A DNA stretch of 9,299 nucleotides from Methylococcaceae bacterium (GCA_005779525.1 SXIZ01000251.1:1-9299); one strand, 5' to 3'. Counted from the first letter of the stretch, positions 1 through 7,075 are shown. Notes: generated from the letters alone by a model not told the origin. Translations and numbers: made by a program.

Positions 1-107
1 AAAGGCGGGAGTAGTGTGACGATGATTGCCAACATGGTCACACTGATAAATACTAAAAACAAGTAATCAACACTAACGTTGAACAGTTGCTTATCAGAAA
101 TGCGCAT
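1..107 (-). CDS. N-terminus of a membrane protein, partial at left edge
   Basis: Only the first 35 codons are in the window; the frame is open to base 1. The translation begins MRISDKQLFNVSVDYLF and continues into an uninterrupted hydrophobic stretch at about residues 14-33, ending in a Pro-Pro pair. This looks like a short cytoplasmic tail followed by a first transmembrane segment or signal anchor. The ATG at 107-105 is preceded by AGGA (114-117) with a 6-base spacer, a good ribosome binding site. It lies 30 bases downstream of the DprE2-like stop codon on the same strand, so it is probably the next gene of the arabinose-donor operon. By context it could be a polytopic arabinofuranosyltransferase or lipid-linked sugar transporter, but nothing in these 35 residues identifies a family. 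The start is well supported; the function is not. Confidence 0.6.
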   Translation of the reverse strand, partial: MRISDKQLFNVSVDYLFLVFISVTMLAIIVTLLPP

Positions 108-113
108 TACTTA

Positions 114-117
114 TCCT
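114..117 (-). promoter_or_regulatory. Ribosome binding site of the left-edge membrane gene
   Basis: AGGA on the minus strand lies six bases before the ATG at 107-105. It is the clearest Shine-Dalgarno in the operon and the main reason to accept a gene start here rather than call the left edge non-coding. The two genes before it instead rely on start/stop overlap. Confidence 0.55.
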
Positions 118-137
118 AAAGAAATTCCTATAGCTGA

Positions 138-878
138 TTACAGCTTAAGTTTTTTAAAAATTCCACGAGGGATATGAATAATAATTTTCATGATCCACGC
201 CCAAAACCAAGGGGTATAAAGCACATCTTTTCGTTTGGCTATGGCCTGCACAATGTCTTTGGCAACGACTTCAGGGCTGACGGTTAATTTTGCAGGCAAA
301 TTCAGGTCGGCAGTCATTGGGGTGGCCACAAATCCCGGTTTAATAGTTAATACGTGTACCCCTACTTTAAACATGCGTGCGCGTAAGCCTTCACAAAAGG
401 TCGTGACTGCTGCTTTGGCTGAACCATACAAATAATTAGAACCGCGTCCGCGGTCCCCCGCGACTGAGCTGATGACGGCGATGGTCCCAAAACCTTGCTG
501 TGCCATGTGATTAGCTACCGGGGTTAATAGGGCTAAGACGCTGAGCGCATTATTGTTAAATTCCTGTAATGCATAATGCACATCTTGTTCGCATTGATGT
601 TGATCGGGTAAGGTGCCGTGCGCGATTAAGATGACATCAATCTGGCCCAACGTCTGTAACGCTTGAGTTAGCATCGCAGCATGCTGCTGGAAATCGATTA
701 AGTCTAACACATAGCTATGTGCGGCTTGGGCTCCACGTGCGACTAAATCGGCGCTGGTTTGCTGTAATTTATCCTGATGACGGCCGACCAAAAAAAACTC
801 GGACTGCTCGGCCGCCCATAAACGCGCGCAGGCGATGGCAATGGCGGAGGTGGCACCAATAATGACAATTTTTTTCAT
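138..878 (-). CDS. SDR-family oxidoreductase, DprE2-like (polyprenylphosphoryl-2-keto-ribose reductase)
   Basis: A 246-residue short-chain dehydrogenase/reductase, close to the length of mycobacterial DprE2. By family and position it should reduce the 2-keto intermediate made by the upstream oxidase to polyprenylphosphoryl-arabinose with NAD(P)H at the cytoplasmic membrane face. The nucleotide-binding motif is at residues 8-14 (GATSAIA) after a beta strand (KKIVII). It departs from the classical TGxxxGxG because two glycines are alanine. The catalytic residues are Ser138 (ISSVAG), Tyr151 and Lys155 (YGSAK, the YxxxK motif), and the PG motif (KPGFVATPM) is near 180-188. The ATG at 878-876 overlaps the TGA of the upstream gene (875-877) as ATGA, so that start is preferred over an upstream in-frame one that would add 11 residues inside the neighbouring gene. 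SDR membership is certain; the DprE2 role rests on the adjacent DprE1-like and UbiA genes. Confidence 0.88.
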   Translation of the reverse strand: MKKIVIIGATSAIAIACARLWAAEQSEFFLVGRHQDKLQQTSADLVARGAQAAHSYVLDLIDFQQHAAMLTQALQTLGQIDVILIAHGTLPDQHQCEQDVHYALQEFNNNALSVLALLTPVANHMAQQGFGTIAVISSVAGDRGRGSNYLYGSAKAAVTTFCEGLRARMFKVGVHVLTIKPGFVATPMTADLNLPAKLTVSPEVVAKDIVQAIAKRKDVLYTPWFWAWIMKIIIHIPRGIFKKLKL

Positions 879-2197
879 GCTAAAGTAACTCGTTGCCAGA
901 AACGTGAACATAAACCCGGATCACGTAAAGATTCTAGGGATGACCACTTCGGGTAAAAGTGGCGGAAATCGTTGGCCGACATATGGGCGTCTTTGGCTGG
1001 ATAGAGTCTGCCTCCGGCTGCACGTACGATGCTATCCATACGGGAAAATAAGGTCGTGTTTAAAGGCTCTAGCTGTGGAAAATCCAACGCGAGGGATACC
1101 CCTGGCAGCGGAAATGACAATAATCCGGGAGAGGGCACATCACCACAGCGTTTCAGCACCGCCAGAAACGAACCGCTGCCAACGGCTGCAATTTCTTGCA
1201 ATAAAGCGTGCACCGCCGCTTCAGCGGATGCTGAAGGAATGACACATTGATATTGCTGAAATCCAGATTTACCATAAATTCGATTCCAATGACTAATCGC
1301 ATCTAAAGGATAGAAAAACGGCTCGTAGCTGACTAAAGCGTGTTGCAGGCTTGGTGGATGTTTATGAAAATACACGGTATTAAACGCGCGTAAACTCATA
1401 GAGTTAATCAAGGAGATAGGCGGCGTTAATGGTACGGTTAATTTGGCTTTGTGATGCACTGCTAATTCGCCAGTTTCGGCATGGTCCCCATAGATAAAAA
1501 TCCCCCGGCCTAAATGCTTGCCTTGGGCTAAACAATCGATCCAGGCGACCGTATATTCATGTTGGCTATCGTGTTCGGCGGCAAGTTGAAAAAATTCTGC
1601 TAAATTATTGAAGCGCGTGCTGTAGCTTTGGATCAGACTGCTCTGGATTGGTAGTAATTGCAATTCAATCCAACTGATTATCCCTGTTAACCCCAGACCA
1701 CCAATAGTCGCGTTAAATAAGTCACTGTGATCTTGCGGAGAACAAATTTGGGCAGAGGCATCACTACGCAGTAACTCGAAACACCGAACATGACAGCCAA
1801 AGGTGCCGCGTACATGATGATTTTTGCCATGGACATCATTCGCCACGGCACCTCCGAGCGTGACATATTGGGTGCCGGGAGTCACAGGCAAAAACCAGCC
1901 CTGTGGAATTGATAATTGCAAAAGTTCAGCTAAGCTGACCCCAGCTTCTGCTCGGATAATCCCGTTTTGCCAATCGGCCGCGATAAAGCGATTTAAGCCA
2001 CGTGTCGCTAGCACATGATCTGAACTGGCGAGGCAGCTGTCGCCATAACTTCGACCATTGCCATAGGCTAAAGTATTGCCGAATTGGTTTATGAGTTGCT
2101 TGAGGTTGGTGCTCAGCTCGCTACGCCAAAAACAGGGGCGGGCGGCTTGAGGAAAAGCGGGATACTGTCCCCAGGAAGATAATGTTGTTGCACTCAT
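875..2197 (-). CDS. FAD-binding oxidoreductase, DprE1-like (polyprenylphosphoryl-ribose 2'-oxidase)
   Basis: A 440-residue flavoprotein of the vanillyl-alcohol-oxidase (FAD-binding 4) fold. The family member DprE1 oxidises the 2'-hydroxyl of decaprenylphosphoryl-ribose, the first half of the epimerisation to arabinose. Visible FAD-domain motifs are GNGRSYGDS (about 46-54), the PGTQYVTLGGA segment with DVHGKNHH (about 107-128, including the His equivalent to DprE1 His132) and ATIGGLGLTG (about 163-172). The C-terminal substrate domain has QQYQCVIP (about 314-321), LSFPLPG (about 360-366) and YPAKD (about 399-403) with the Lys equivalent to DprE1 Lys418. The position matching the benzothiazinone-reactive Cys387 is Ala370. 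The ATG at 2197-2195 overlaps the TGA of the upstream gene (2194-2196) as ATGA; a TTG at 2209 is the only nearby alternative and would merely add four residues. There is no strong Shine-Dalgarno, so translational coupling is likely. Family assignment is firm; the exact lipid substrate is inferred. Confidence 0.9.
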   Translation of the reverse strand: MSATTLSSWGQYPAFPQAARPCFWRSELSTNLKQLINQFGNTLAYGNGRSYGDSCLASSDHVLATRGLNRFIAADWQNGIIRAEAGVSLAELLQLSIPQGWFLPVTPGTQYVTLGGAVANDVHGKNHHVRGTFGCHVRCFELLRSDASAQICSPQDHSDLFNATIGGLGLTGIISWIELQLLPIQSSLIQSYSTRFNNLAEFFQLAAEHDSQHEYTVAWIDCLAQGKHLGRGIFIYGDHAETGELAVHHKAKLTVPLTPPISLINSMSLRAFNTVYFHKHPPSLQHALVSYEPFFYPLDAISHWNRIYGKSGFQQYQCVIPSASAEAAVHALLQEIAAVGSGSFLAVLKRCGDVPSPGLLSFPLPGVSLALDFPQLEPLNTTLFSRMDSIVRAAGGRLYPAKDAHMSANDFRHFYPKWSSLESLRDPGLCSRFWQRVTLA

Positions 2198-3618
2198 GTC
2201 GCGGCCCAAAATATTACCCCCATAAGCGCTCCAATCCAGAGACTGACCCGATCTTTGATAGCAAATATCACCGGATCATCATGCATTTTTCCCCGATGCG
2301 CCAACAGCCAGACTCGCGTTATCCAAAATAGTAATAACGGACAGGCTAACCAGATAATTTTAGGATGTTGGTACAGGGTCATGGTGTTATGGTCTTGGAT
2401 ATACAAAGCTAATACCAAAATGGCTAAGTAGCCTGAGGAAGCACCCAGCGAAGAGAGCATTTCTAAATCTTCGGGATAGTAACCGCGTCCGCGCGCTTTT
2501 ACGGTTTTGCCTTGGACTCTGGCGATACGTAATTCGGTGTAGCGCTTAACCAACGCCAGGCTGAGGAACATAAACATCGAAAATGCCAACAACCAAAAGG
2601 TTAACTCCCCATCAATCACAATCGCACCAGCGATTATGCGCAGGGTATAAAGCCCCGCCAAGGTAATCGCATCCAAGGCCATTAAGCGTTTGAATAACAT
2701 GGAGTACGCAAGGGTTAACGCGTAATAACAGGCCAATATGGCCACAAACTGCCACGGTAATAGCCAGTAACCGCCACCAAAACTTAGCAGTAGCAACACT
2801 GGAAAAACCAAAAGTCCGGATTGCAGAGATAAACTCCCTGAAGCAAAGGGTCGGTGGCGTTTGCTGGCATGGTGTCTATCATCGGCTAAATCTAATAAGT
2901 CGTTAAGTAGATAAACGCTGGAGGCACATAAGCCAAAGAATAAAAAGCCTAAAGCAGCATCTAACAATAAATCAGTGTGCCCAAGTCTGTGACTGGCTAA
3001 TAGCGGCACAAAAATTAACAGATTTTTCATCCACTGATGCAGTCTACAAGCTTTGAGCCAAAGTTTAAGTTTGGGGTGCTCAGTGGCAATAAGGGCTTGC
3101 ACATTCCCCTGCTGTAGGGCTTTGCGGTAGACCCCGCTATCTGGATTGACGACATAGGCATGGCGGGCGACCTGCCAGACAGGTAAATCATCTTTCGAAT
3201 TGCCAGCGTAATCAAATCCAGCATGGCCGAAATTTTGCACTAACTGATCACGTTTCTTACGTGCCGATAAGTTTAAATCACCCTCGGTGGCCAGGACTTG
3301 ATTAAAAACGCCTAAGTGTTTAGCGACTGCATCGGCGTATAGTTTGTGACTAGCGGTCGCCAATACAATTTTTTGACCTTGAGCTTGTGCGCTATGGATG
3401 AGGTGAATCACTTTTGGGTCATAGGGCAAGGTTGCCACTTCAATATGGACCGTATGCGCGAGTTGTGCTTTTAAATAGGCTTTACCCTGCAGCAACCACA
3501 GCAGTAATTTAAAGATTAACCAAGGTTGCGTGCGGATAAAAATTAACGCCGCTTCCAGCAATAAATCCGAACGAATTAACGTACCATCTAAATCAACAAC
3601 CAACGGTGGTGCACTCAA
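2194..3618 (-). CDS. HAD phosphatase-UbiA prenyltransferase fusion, DPPR synthase-like
   Basis: A 474-residue two-domain protein. Residues 1 to about 180 form a HAD-superfamily hydrolase: motif I is DLDGT with the nucleophile Asp9 and Asp11, motif II VLATAS is at 85-90, a basic motif (ARKKRD) is near 119-124, and motif III/IV GNSKDD is at 139-144. Residues from about 188 form a polytopic UbiA-family prenyltransferase with NDLLDLADD (239-247), KRHRP (253-257) and a second active-site region with Tyr305, Lys310 and Asp316. These fit the phosphoribosyltransferase branch of UbiA that joins PRPP to a polyprenyl phosphate, as in mycobacterial DPPR synthase. The HAD domain could remove the 5-phosphate of the product, which is an inference. 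The start chosen is TTG at 3618-3616, behind GGAG (3627-3630) with an 8-base spacer; no in-frame ATG lies upstream of the catalytic motif. It heads the minus-strand operon and its stop overlaps the oxidase start. Confidence 0.88.
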   Translation of the reverse strand: MSAPPLVVDLDGTLIRSDLLLEAALIFIRTQPWLIFKLLLWLLQGKAYLKAQLAHTVHIEVATLPYDPKVIHLIHSAQAQGQKIVLATASHKLYADAVAKHLGVFNQVLATEGDLNLSARKKRDQLVQNFGHAGFDYAGNSKDDLPVWQVARHAYVVNPDSGVYRKALQQGNVQALIATEHPKLKLWLKACRLHQWMKNLLIFVPLLASHRLGHTDLLLDAALGFLFFGLCASSVYLLNDLLDLADDRHHASKRHRPFASGSLSLQSGLLVFPVLLLLSFGGGYWLLPWQFVAILACYYALTLAYSMLFKRLMALDAITLAGLYTLRIIAGAIVIDGELTFWLLAFSMFMFLSLALVKRYTELRIARVQGKTVKARGRGYYPEDLEMLSSLGASSGYLAILVLALYIQDHNTMTLYQHPKIIWLACPLLLFWITRVWLLAHRGKMHDDPVIFAIKDRVSLWIGALMGVIFWAAT

Positions 3619-3626
3619 AAGCAAGA

Positions 3627-3630
3627 CTCC
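3627..3630 (-). promoter_or_regulatory. Ribosome binding site deciding a TTG start
   Basis: GGAG on the minus strand sits eight bases before the TTG at 3618-3616, and the Asp9/Asp11 nucleophile motif of the HAD domain follows eight codons later. There is no in-frame ATG between the nearest upstream stop and that motif, so a non-ATG start is needed; the spacing picks this TTG over others in frame at 3624 and 3672. Confidence 0.55.
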
Positions 3631-3660
3631 ATAGCAGAAAATTTTAGAATTAATAGCAGC

Positions 3661-3689
3661 ATCATAAAACAAAGCGTTAATATTACGAA
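3661..3689 (-). promoter_or_regulatory. Possible promoter of the arabinose-donor operon
   Basis: On the minus strand a TATGAT (3666-3661) matches the -10 consensus at five of six bases. A weak -35-like TTCGTA (3689-3684, three of six matches) lies 17 bases upstream. Transcription would start near 3654, leaving a leader of about 36 bases before the TTG start. The spacer is AT-rich throughout, so chance matches are easy; this is the best sigma-70 candidate seen, not a demonstrated promoter. Confidence 0.3.
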
Positions 3690-3717
3690 GACTCTTTTAA
3701 ACTCAGGCTTAATATTT

Positions 3718-3721
3718 AGGA
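3718..3721 (+). promoter_or_regulatory. Ribosome binding site choosing the symporter start
   Basis: AGGA is directly adjacent to the first in-frame ATG (3722) but six bases before the second ATG (3728). Only the second spacing is normal for ribosome binding, so the protein probably begins MPKLSLN rather than MTMPKLSLN. Confidence 0.55.
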
Positions 3722-3727
3722 ATGACT

Positions 3728-4957
3728 ATGCCCAAACTTTCATTAAATGTGCGCATTGCCATTGGCACGGTACTGGGAATTATTCTAGGCTTGCTTTTAC
3801 AGCCGCTGCCCAAGGATGTAGGCTTTCCGAGTCAGATAGTTTTTGGCAGTACGCTAATCGGAGGGTTATTTATTGACCTCCTTAAAATGCTTTTGGTACC
3901 GTTGGTCTTCACTTCGATTGCCGTCGGGGTCGCTAATTTGCGAGCGCACAGCCAAATTCAACAAGTGTGGCGTTATACCTTGGGCTTTTTTGTGTTCTCC
4001 ATGGCGGTTGCCATTTTGGTGGGCTTTAGTGCAGCACATATCTTTGAACCGGGTAAAAATCTCAATATCAGTTTATTTCATTCGGCCATGCAACAGCATG
4101 CGACCACATCGATTACTCCCGCAGCATTTGCACAGTCACTAGTGCATGGTTTATTTGTCAATCCGTTCGAAGCGTTGGCGAAAGCCAATGTCTTAGCCAT
4201 TGTGATTTATGCCTTGTTTATTGGCATCGCTTTGGTAGCGGGTGGCGAGCGCTATCGTAATATTCTGCAGCTATTACAGGAGTTTCAAGAGCTCACTTTG
4301 CGCATGGTCAGTTGGGTGATGCATTTAGCACCGTTGGGTATTATGGCGTTACTGACCAAGTTGCTGGCCACACAAGATTTAGCGTTATTGGGGGTGATGT
4401 TGCAGTTTATCGCAGTAATTATAGGAACCACGTTGTTTCATGGCGCCGTATTGCTGCCATTGATGCTGTATTTAGTCACGGGAATGACGCCTTGGCATTT
4501 TTGGAAAGGTGCGCGAGCGGCGTTATTAACGGCTTTTGCGACCAGTTCCAGTTCCGCAACTTTACCTGTGACCCTGCGTTGTGTAGAACAGCATTTACAC
4601 GTCAAACCGGAAATCGCAGGTTTTGTCATTCCCTTGGGCGCGACTCTAAATATGGATGGAACTTCGCTGTATGAGGCGGCTGCAGCGTTATTTATTGCTA
4701 ATTTAACAGGTGTTGAGCTAGATCTGACGCAACAATTTATCGTGTTTTTAACGGCGATGTTAGCGGCGATTGGGGCGCCCGGTATTCCCAGTGCAGGCAT
4801 GGTGACCATGGTGATGGTGTTACAGTCGGTGGGACTGCCTGCAGAGGCGATTGCGATATTATTGCCGATAGACCGTATTTTAGATACCGTCAGAACTAGC
4901 GTAAATGTTGAAGGGGATATGGTCGGTAGTTTGATTGTGCAGAAACTGTTGCGCTGA
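3728..4957 (+). CDS. Dicarboxylate/amino acid:cation symporter (DAACS family), glutamate/aspartate GltP-like
   Basis: A 409-residue polytopic inner-membrane transporter of the SLC1/DAACS family, which imports acidic amino acids or C4-dicarboxylates with protons or sodium. The family core is complete: the HP1 serine-rich loop TSSSSA (272-277), NMDGT (308-312) in TM7, the HP2 tip GAPGIPSAG (349-357) and the TM8 ligand motif LDTVRTSVNVEGD (about 385-397), with Asp386, Arg389, Asn393 and Asp397. In structurally studied homologues this Asp/Arg pair binds the amino group and side-chain carboxylate, favouring glutamate/aspartate over neutral amino acids or DctA-type substrates. It is slightly shorter than E. 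coli GltP but not truncated. It is the only plus-strand gene here, divergent from the arabinose-donor operon and convergent with kup, and ends in its own terminator. The ion and exact substrate cannot be read from sequence. Confidence 0.92.
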   Translation: MPKLSLNVRIAIGTVLGIILGLLLQPLPKDVGFPSQIVFGSTLIGGLFIDLLKMLLVPLVFTSIAVGVANLRAHSQIQQVWRYTLGFFVFSMAVAILVGFSAAHIFEPGKNLNISLFHSAMQQHATTSITPAAFAQSLVHGLFVNPFEALAKANVLAIVIYALFIGIALVAGGERYRNILQLLQEFQELTLRMVSWVMHLAPLGIMALLTKLLATQDLALLGVMLQFIAVIIGTTLFHGAVLLPLMLYLVTGMTPWHFWKGARAALLTAFATSSSSATLPVTLRCVEQHLHVKPEIAGFVIPLGATLNMDGTSLYEAAAALFIANLTGVELDLTQQFIVFLTAMLAAIGAPGIPSAGMVTMVMVLQSVGLPAEAIAILLPIDRILDTVRTSVNVEGDMVGSLIVQKLLR

Positions 4958-4982
4958 GGACGTTTGGCAACAGTTGTTTTCT
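4944..4982 (+). terminator. Rho-independent terminator of the symporter gene, overlapping its stop codon
   Basis: A perfect 9-bp inverted repeat, AACTGTTGC (4944-4952) and GCAACAGTT (4967-4975), with a 14-base loop is followed by GTTTTCT. The left arm lies in the last codons of the gene and the TGA (4955-4957) is in the loop. The T tract is short (four T, then CT) and the stem is only moderately GC-rich, so termination may be partial. Confidence 0.5.
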
Positions 4983-5191
4983 AGGCGGTTGTTCCTCGCT
5001 GAGGGAGCAGTCATTTTATTCCGCACATGCCTAGACTACCTCAACACGCACGGAATTTATATGACTCAACTCCGCTTACTAGGATTACAAATCGATGTCA
5101 GTGAGCAGTAGGTTTACGCTAGAATTTTATAAAGCAAGTAAATGCATATCGTCGAGAATCAATATTCGATTACCGAGCACTAACCATCGTT
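4958..5191. other. Convergent intergenic region, non-coding with dyads
   Basis: This 234-base stretch lies between the ends of the symporter and kup genes. Beyond the terminator arm it holds a 7-bp inverted repeat TCTAGGC (4980-4986)/GCCTAGA (5029-5035) enclosing a small CCTC-gct-GAGG hairpin (4994-5004). On the minus strand an imperfect stem is formed by TTTAC and GCT with AGC and GTAAA, near 5113-5142. Neither has a T tract after it on the minus strand, so no clear terminator for kup is visible. A 16-codon ATG frame at 5061-5111 has no homology I recognise. Confidence 0.45.
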
Positions 5192-7075
5192 TTACAACTC
5201 ATAGCGTATCCCAATTTCTATAACGCGTTCCACGGGAATTTTAAAAAATTCAATAGCACTGGCCGCGTTATGAAATAAGAATTTGAAGATTGAGCGCCGC
5301 CATTTTGGCATTTTGCTTTTAAGTCTAAAGCTGATTTTCTCACTGCCGACAAAAAATGACACATTATTGGGGTTGAGATCTAAACCTTCTTGCATAACCA
5401 AGGTGAGCGCTCGGCGCACATCCTGATTTTGTTGAAAACCAAAATAGAGCTTCACCCTGTAAAAGTGCCGATTAACCCCAAACGTACGAATTTTTACTCG
5501 GCGAGATTCTTCAACATACGGTTCATCCGTGGTCACAATGGTGAGTACCACGATACGCTCGTGCAGCACATGGTTGTGTTCCAAATTATGCAATAACACT
5601 TGCGGTACCCCATGTAAACTTCTCGTCAAGTAAATGGCTGTGCCATTAACGGTGGCGAGGGGGTTGTCCCGAAATTTTTCCTCCATTTCTTCGAATAGCA
5701 GGCGCTTCTCTTCTTGGTGTTCAGCGACTAAATCGCGCCCTTTCATCCAGGTGGTCATAACCATAAAAATGACCGCACCGACGACTAAAGGTAACCAGCC
5801 ACCGGAGACGATTTTTAAACTATTTGACGATAAGAAGAGAAAATCAATGCATAAAAATAGCACTAAAAATACATAGCTGATGCTGGCTTGCCAATGCCAT
5901 AAGCGCCGAATGACGATAAAGGCCAGCACTGTATCGACGATCATCGTACCCGTTACCGCAATGCCATAGGCTGAGGCGAGGGCTGAGGATGAACCAAAAC
6001 TGAGTACCAGCACAAACACCGCGGTCATCAACAACCAGTTCACGGCGGGTAAATACACTTGCCCCATTTCTTCGCCCGAGGTATGTAAAATTACCATGCG
6101 CGGACAATACCCCAGTTGGATTGCTTGGCGCGTCACTGAAAATGCGCCAGAGATCACTGCCTGGGATGCAATAACTGTCGCTAAAGTGGAGATCACCAGC
6201 AAAGGATACAAAGCCCATTGCGGGGCTAATAAATAAAAGGGATTTTCTATGGCTGTTGGATGTTGCAGTAACAATGCGCCTTGGCCAAAATAATTGCACA
6301 GCAAGGTTGGGAACACAAAAGTAAACCACGCCCAACGTATCGGTTTCAGGCCAAAATGTCCCATATCAGCGTACAAGGCTTCAGCGCCCGTAATCGCTAA
6401 AACGACAGATCCCATGATTAAAAAACCACGCCACCCTAATTCTAAAAGTAAATGCACGCCGTAATATGGATTGACCGCCATCAGCACGCCGGGTTCATGA
6501 ATAATATTCGCAATACCTAAGCCACCCAGGATGCTAAACCAAAGACACATGACCGGTGCAAACATTTTGCCAATGGCCCCAGTCCCACGGGCTTGCACCA
6601 TAAATAACAAACTCAACACCGCTATGGTGATAGGGATGACGTAATGTTGTAACTTAGGGGCGATCACTTGCAAACCTTCGACCGCACTGAGTACGGAGAT
6701 GGCTGGGGTAATCATGCTATCCCCATAAAATAAAGCAGCACCCAACAAGCCGATGGTGATGATAAATTTCTTCAGTTTTGGAGTATCGCGCGAACCAAAA
6801 ATGGCTAATGCCATAAGTGCCATAATTCCCCCTTCACCTTTATTGTCAGCGCGCATGATAAAGATCGCGTACTTGGTGGTGACGACGAGGGTTAACGACC
6901 AAAAAATGAGTGACAAAACGCCCAAGACATGCAGTTCATCAATCGGAAGCCCCCCGTGAAAGACCTCTTTCATCGCATATAACGGGCTCGTGCCAATATC
7001 TCCGAAGACTACGCCAACCGCACTTAAAGCTAAACTAAATACTGCGTTTTTATTGGTTTCTTGATTTAAGGACAT
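5192..7075 (-). CDS. kup: Kup low-affinity potassium uptake transporter
   Basis: A 627-residue protein, essentially the length of E. coli Kup (TrkD). Family members import K+ with H+ across the inner membrane. The N-terminal signature GVVFGDIGTSPLYA is at about 20-33, RADNKGEGG at about 75-83 and ITGAEALYADMGHFG at 228-242. Roughly twelve hydrophobic segments extend to about residue 442. A hydrophilic cytoplasmic C-terminal domain (about 445-627) ends PVERVIEIGIRYEL, the usual Kup ending. The start is ATG at 7075-7073, right before the conserved N-terminus. A TTG at 7129 would add 18 residues unlike the family. There is no obvious Shine-Dalgarno before the ATG; the preceding bases are A/T-rich. 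It is a monocistronic-looking gene, convergent with the symporter, with 274 bases upstream to the acetyltransferase. No truncation or frameshift was seen. Confidence 0.96.
   Translation of the reverse strand: MSLNQETNKNAVFSLALSAVGVVFGDIGTSPLYAMKEVFHGGLPIDELHVLGVLSLIFWSLTLVVTTKYAIFIMRADNKGEGGIMALMALAIFGSRDTPKLKKFIITIGLLGAALFYGDSMITPAISVLSAVEGLQVIAPKLQHYVIPITIAVLSLLFMVQARGTGAIGKMFAPVMCLWFSILGGLGIANIIHEPGVLMAVNPYYGVHLLLELGWRGFLIMGSVVLAITGAEALYADMGHFGLKPIRWAWFTFVFPTLLCNYFGQGALLLQHPTAIENPFYLLAPQWALYPLLVISTLATVIASQAVISGAFSVTRQAIQLGYCPRMVILHTSGEEMGQVYLPAVNWLLMTAVFVLVLSFGSSSALASAYGIAVTGTMIVDTVLAFIVIRRLWHWQASISYVFLVLFLCIDFLFLSSNSLKIVSGGWLPLVVGAVIFMVMTTWMKGRDLVAEHQEEKRLLFEEMEEKFRDNPLATVNGTAIYLTRSLHGVPQVLLHNLEHNHVLHERIVVLTIVTTDEPYVEESRRVKIRTFGVNRHFYRVKLYFGFQQNQDVRRALTLVMQEGLDLNPNNVSFFVGSEKISFRLKSKMPKWRRSIFKFLFHNAASAIEFFKIPVERVIEIGIRYEL

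Larger units (their letters stand above)
3619..3727. other. Divergent intergenic region between the arabinose-donor operon and the symporter
   Basis: This 109-base AT-rich spacer must hold the promoters for both directions. For the plus strand no convincing -35/-10 pair was found: TAATAT at 3710-3715 is too close to the start codon and has no -35 at a suitable distance. No strong inverted repeat was seen that would suggest a shared operator. Confidence 0.5.

Noticed and set aside
904..1250. Plus-strand open frames of 73 and 112 codons
   Set aside because: They are antisense to the conserved C-terminal domain of the DprE1-like gene, with no ribosome binding site and no recognisable protein features.
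4312..4809. Open frames of about 120 codons on both strands within the symporter gene
   Set aside because: They overlap the most conserved transport core of the symporter in other frames and have no independent support.
5061..5111. 16-codon ATG frame in the convergent spacer
   Set aside because: It is too short, with only a weak GGA before it and no recognisable sequence; chance is the simplest explanation.
5844..6335. 163-codon minus-strand open frame
   Set aside because: It lies wholly inside kup in another frame. The kup product is full length and motif-complete, so this is an out-of-frame shadow.
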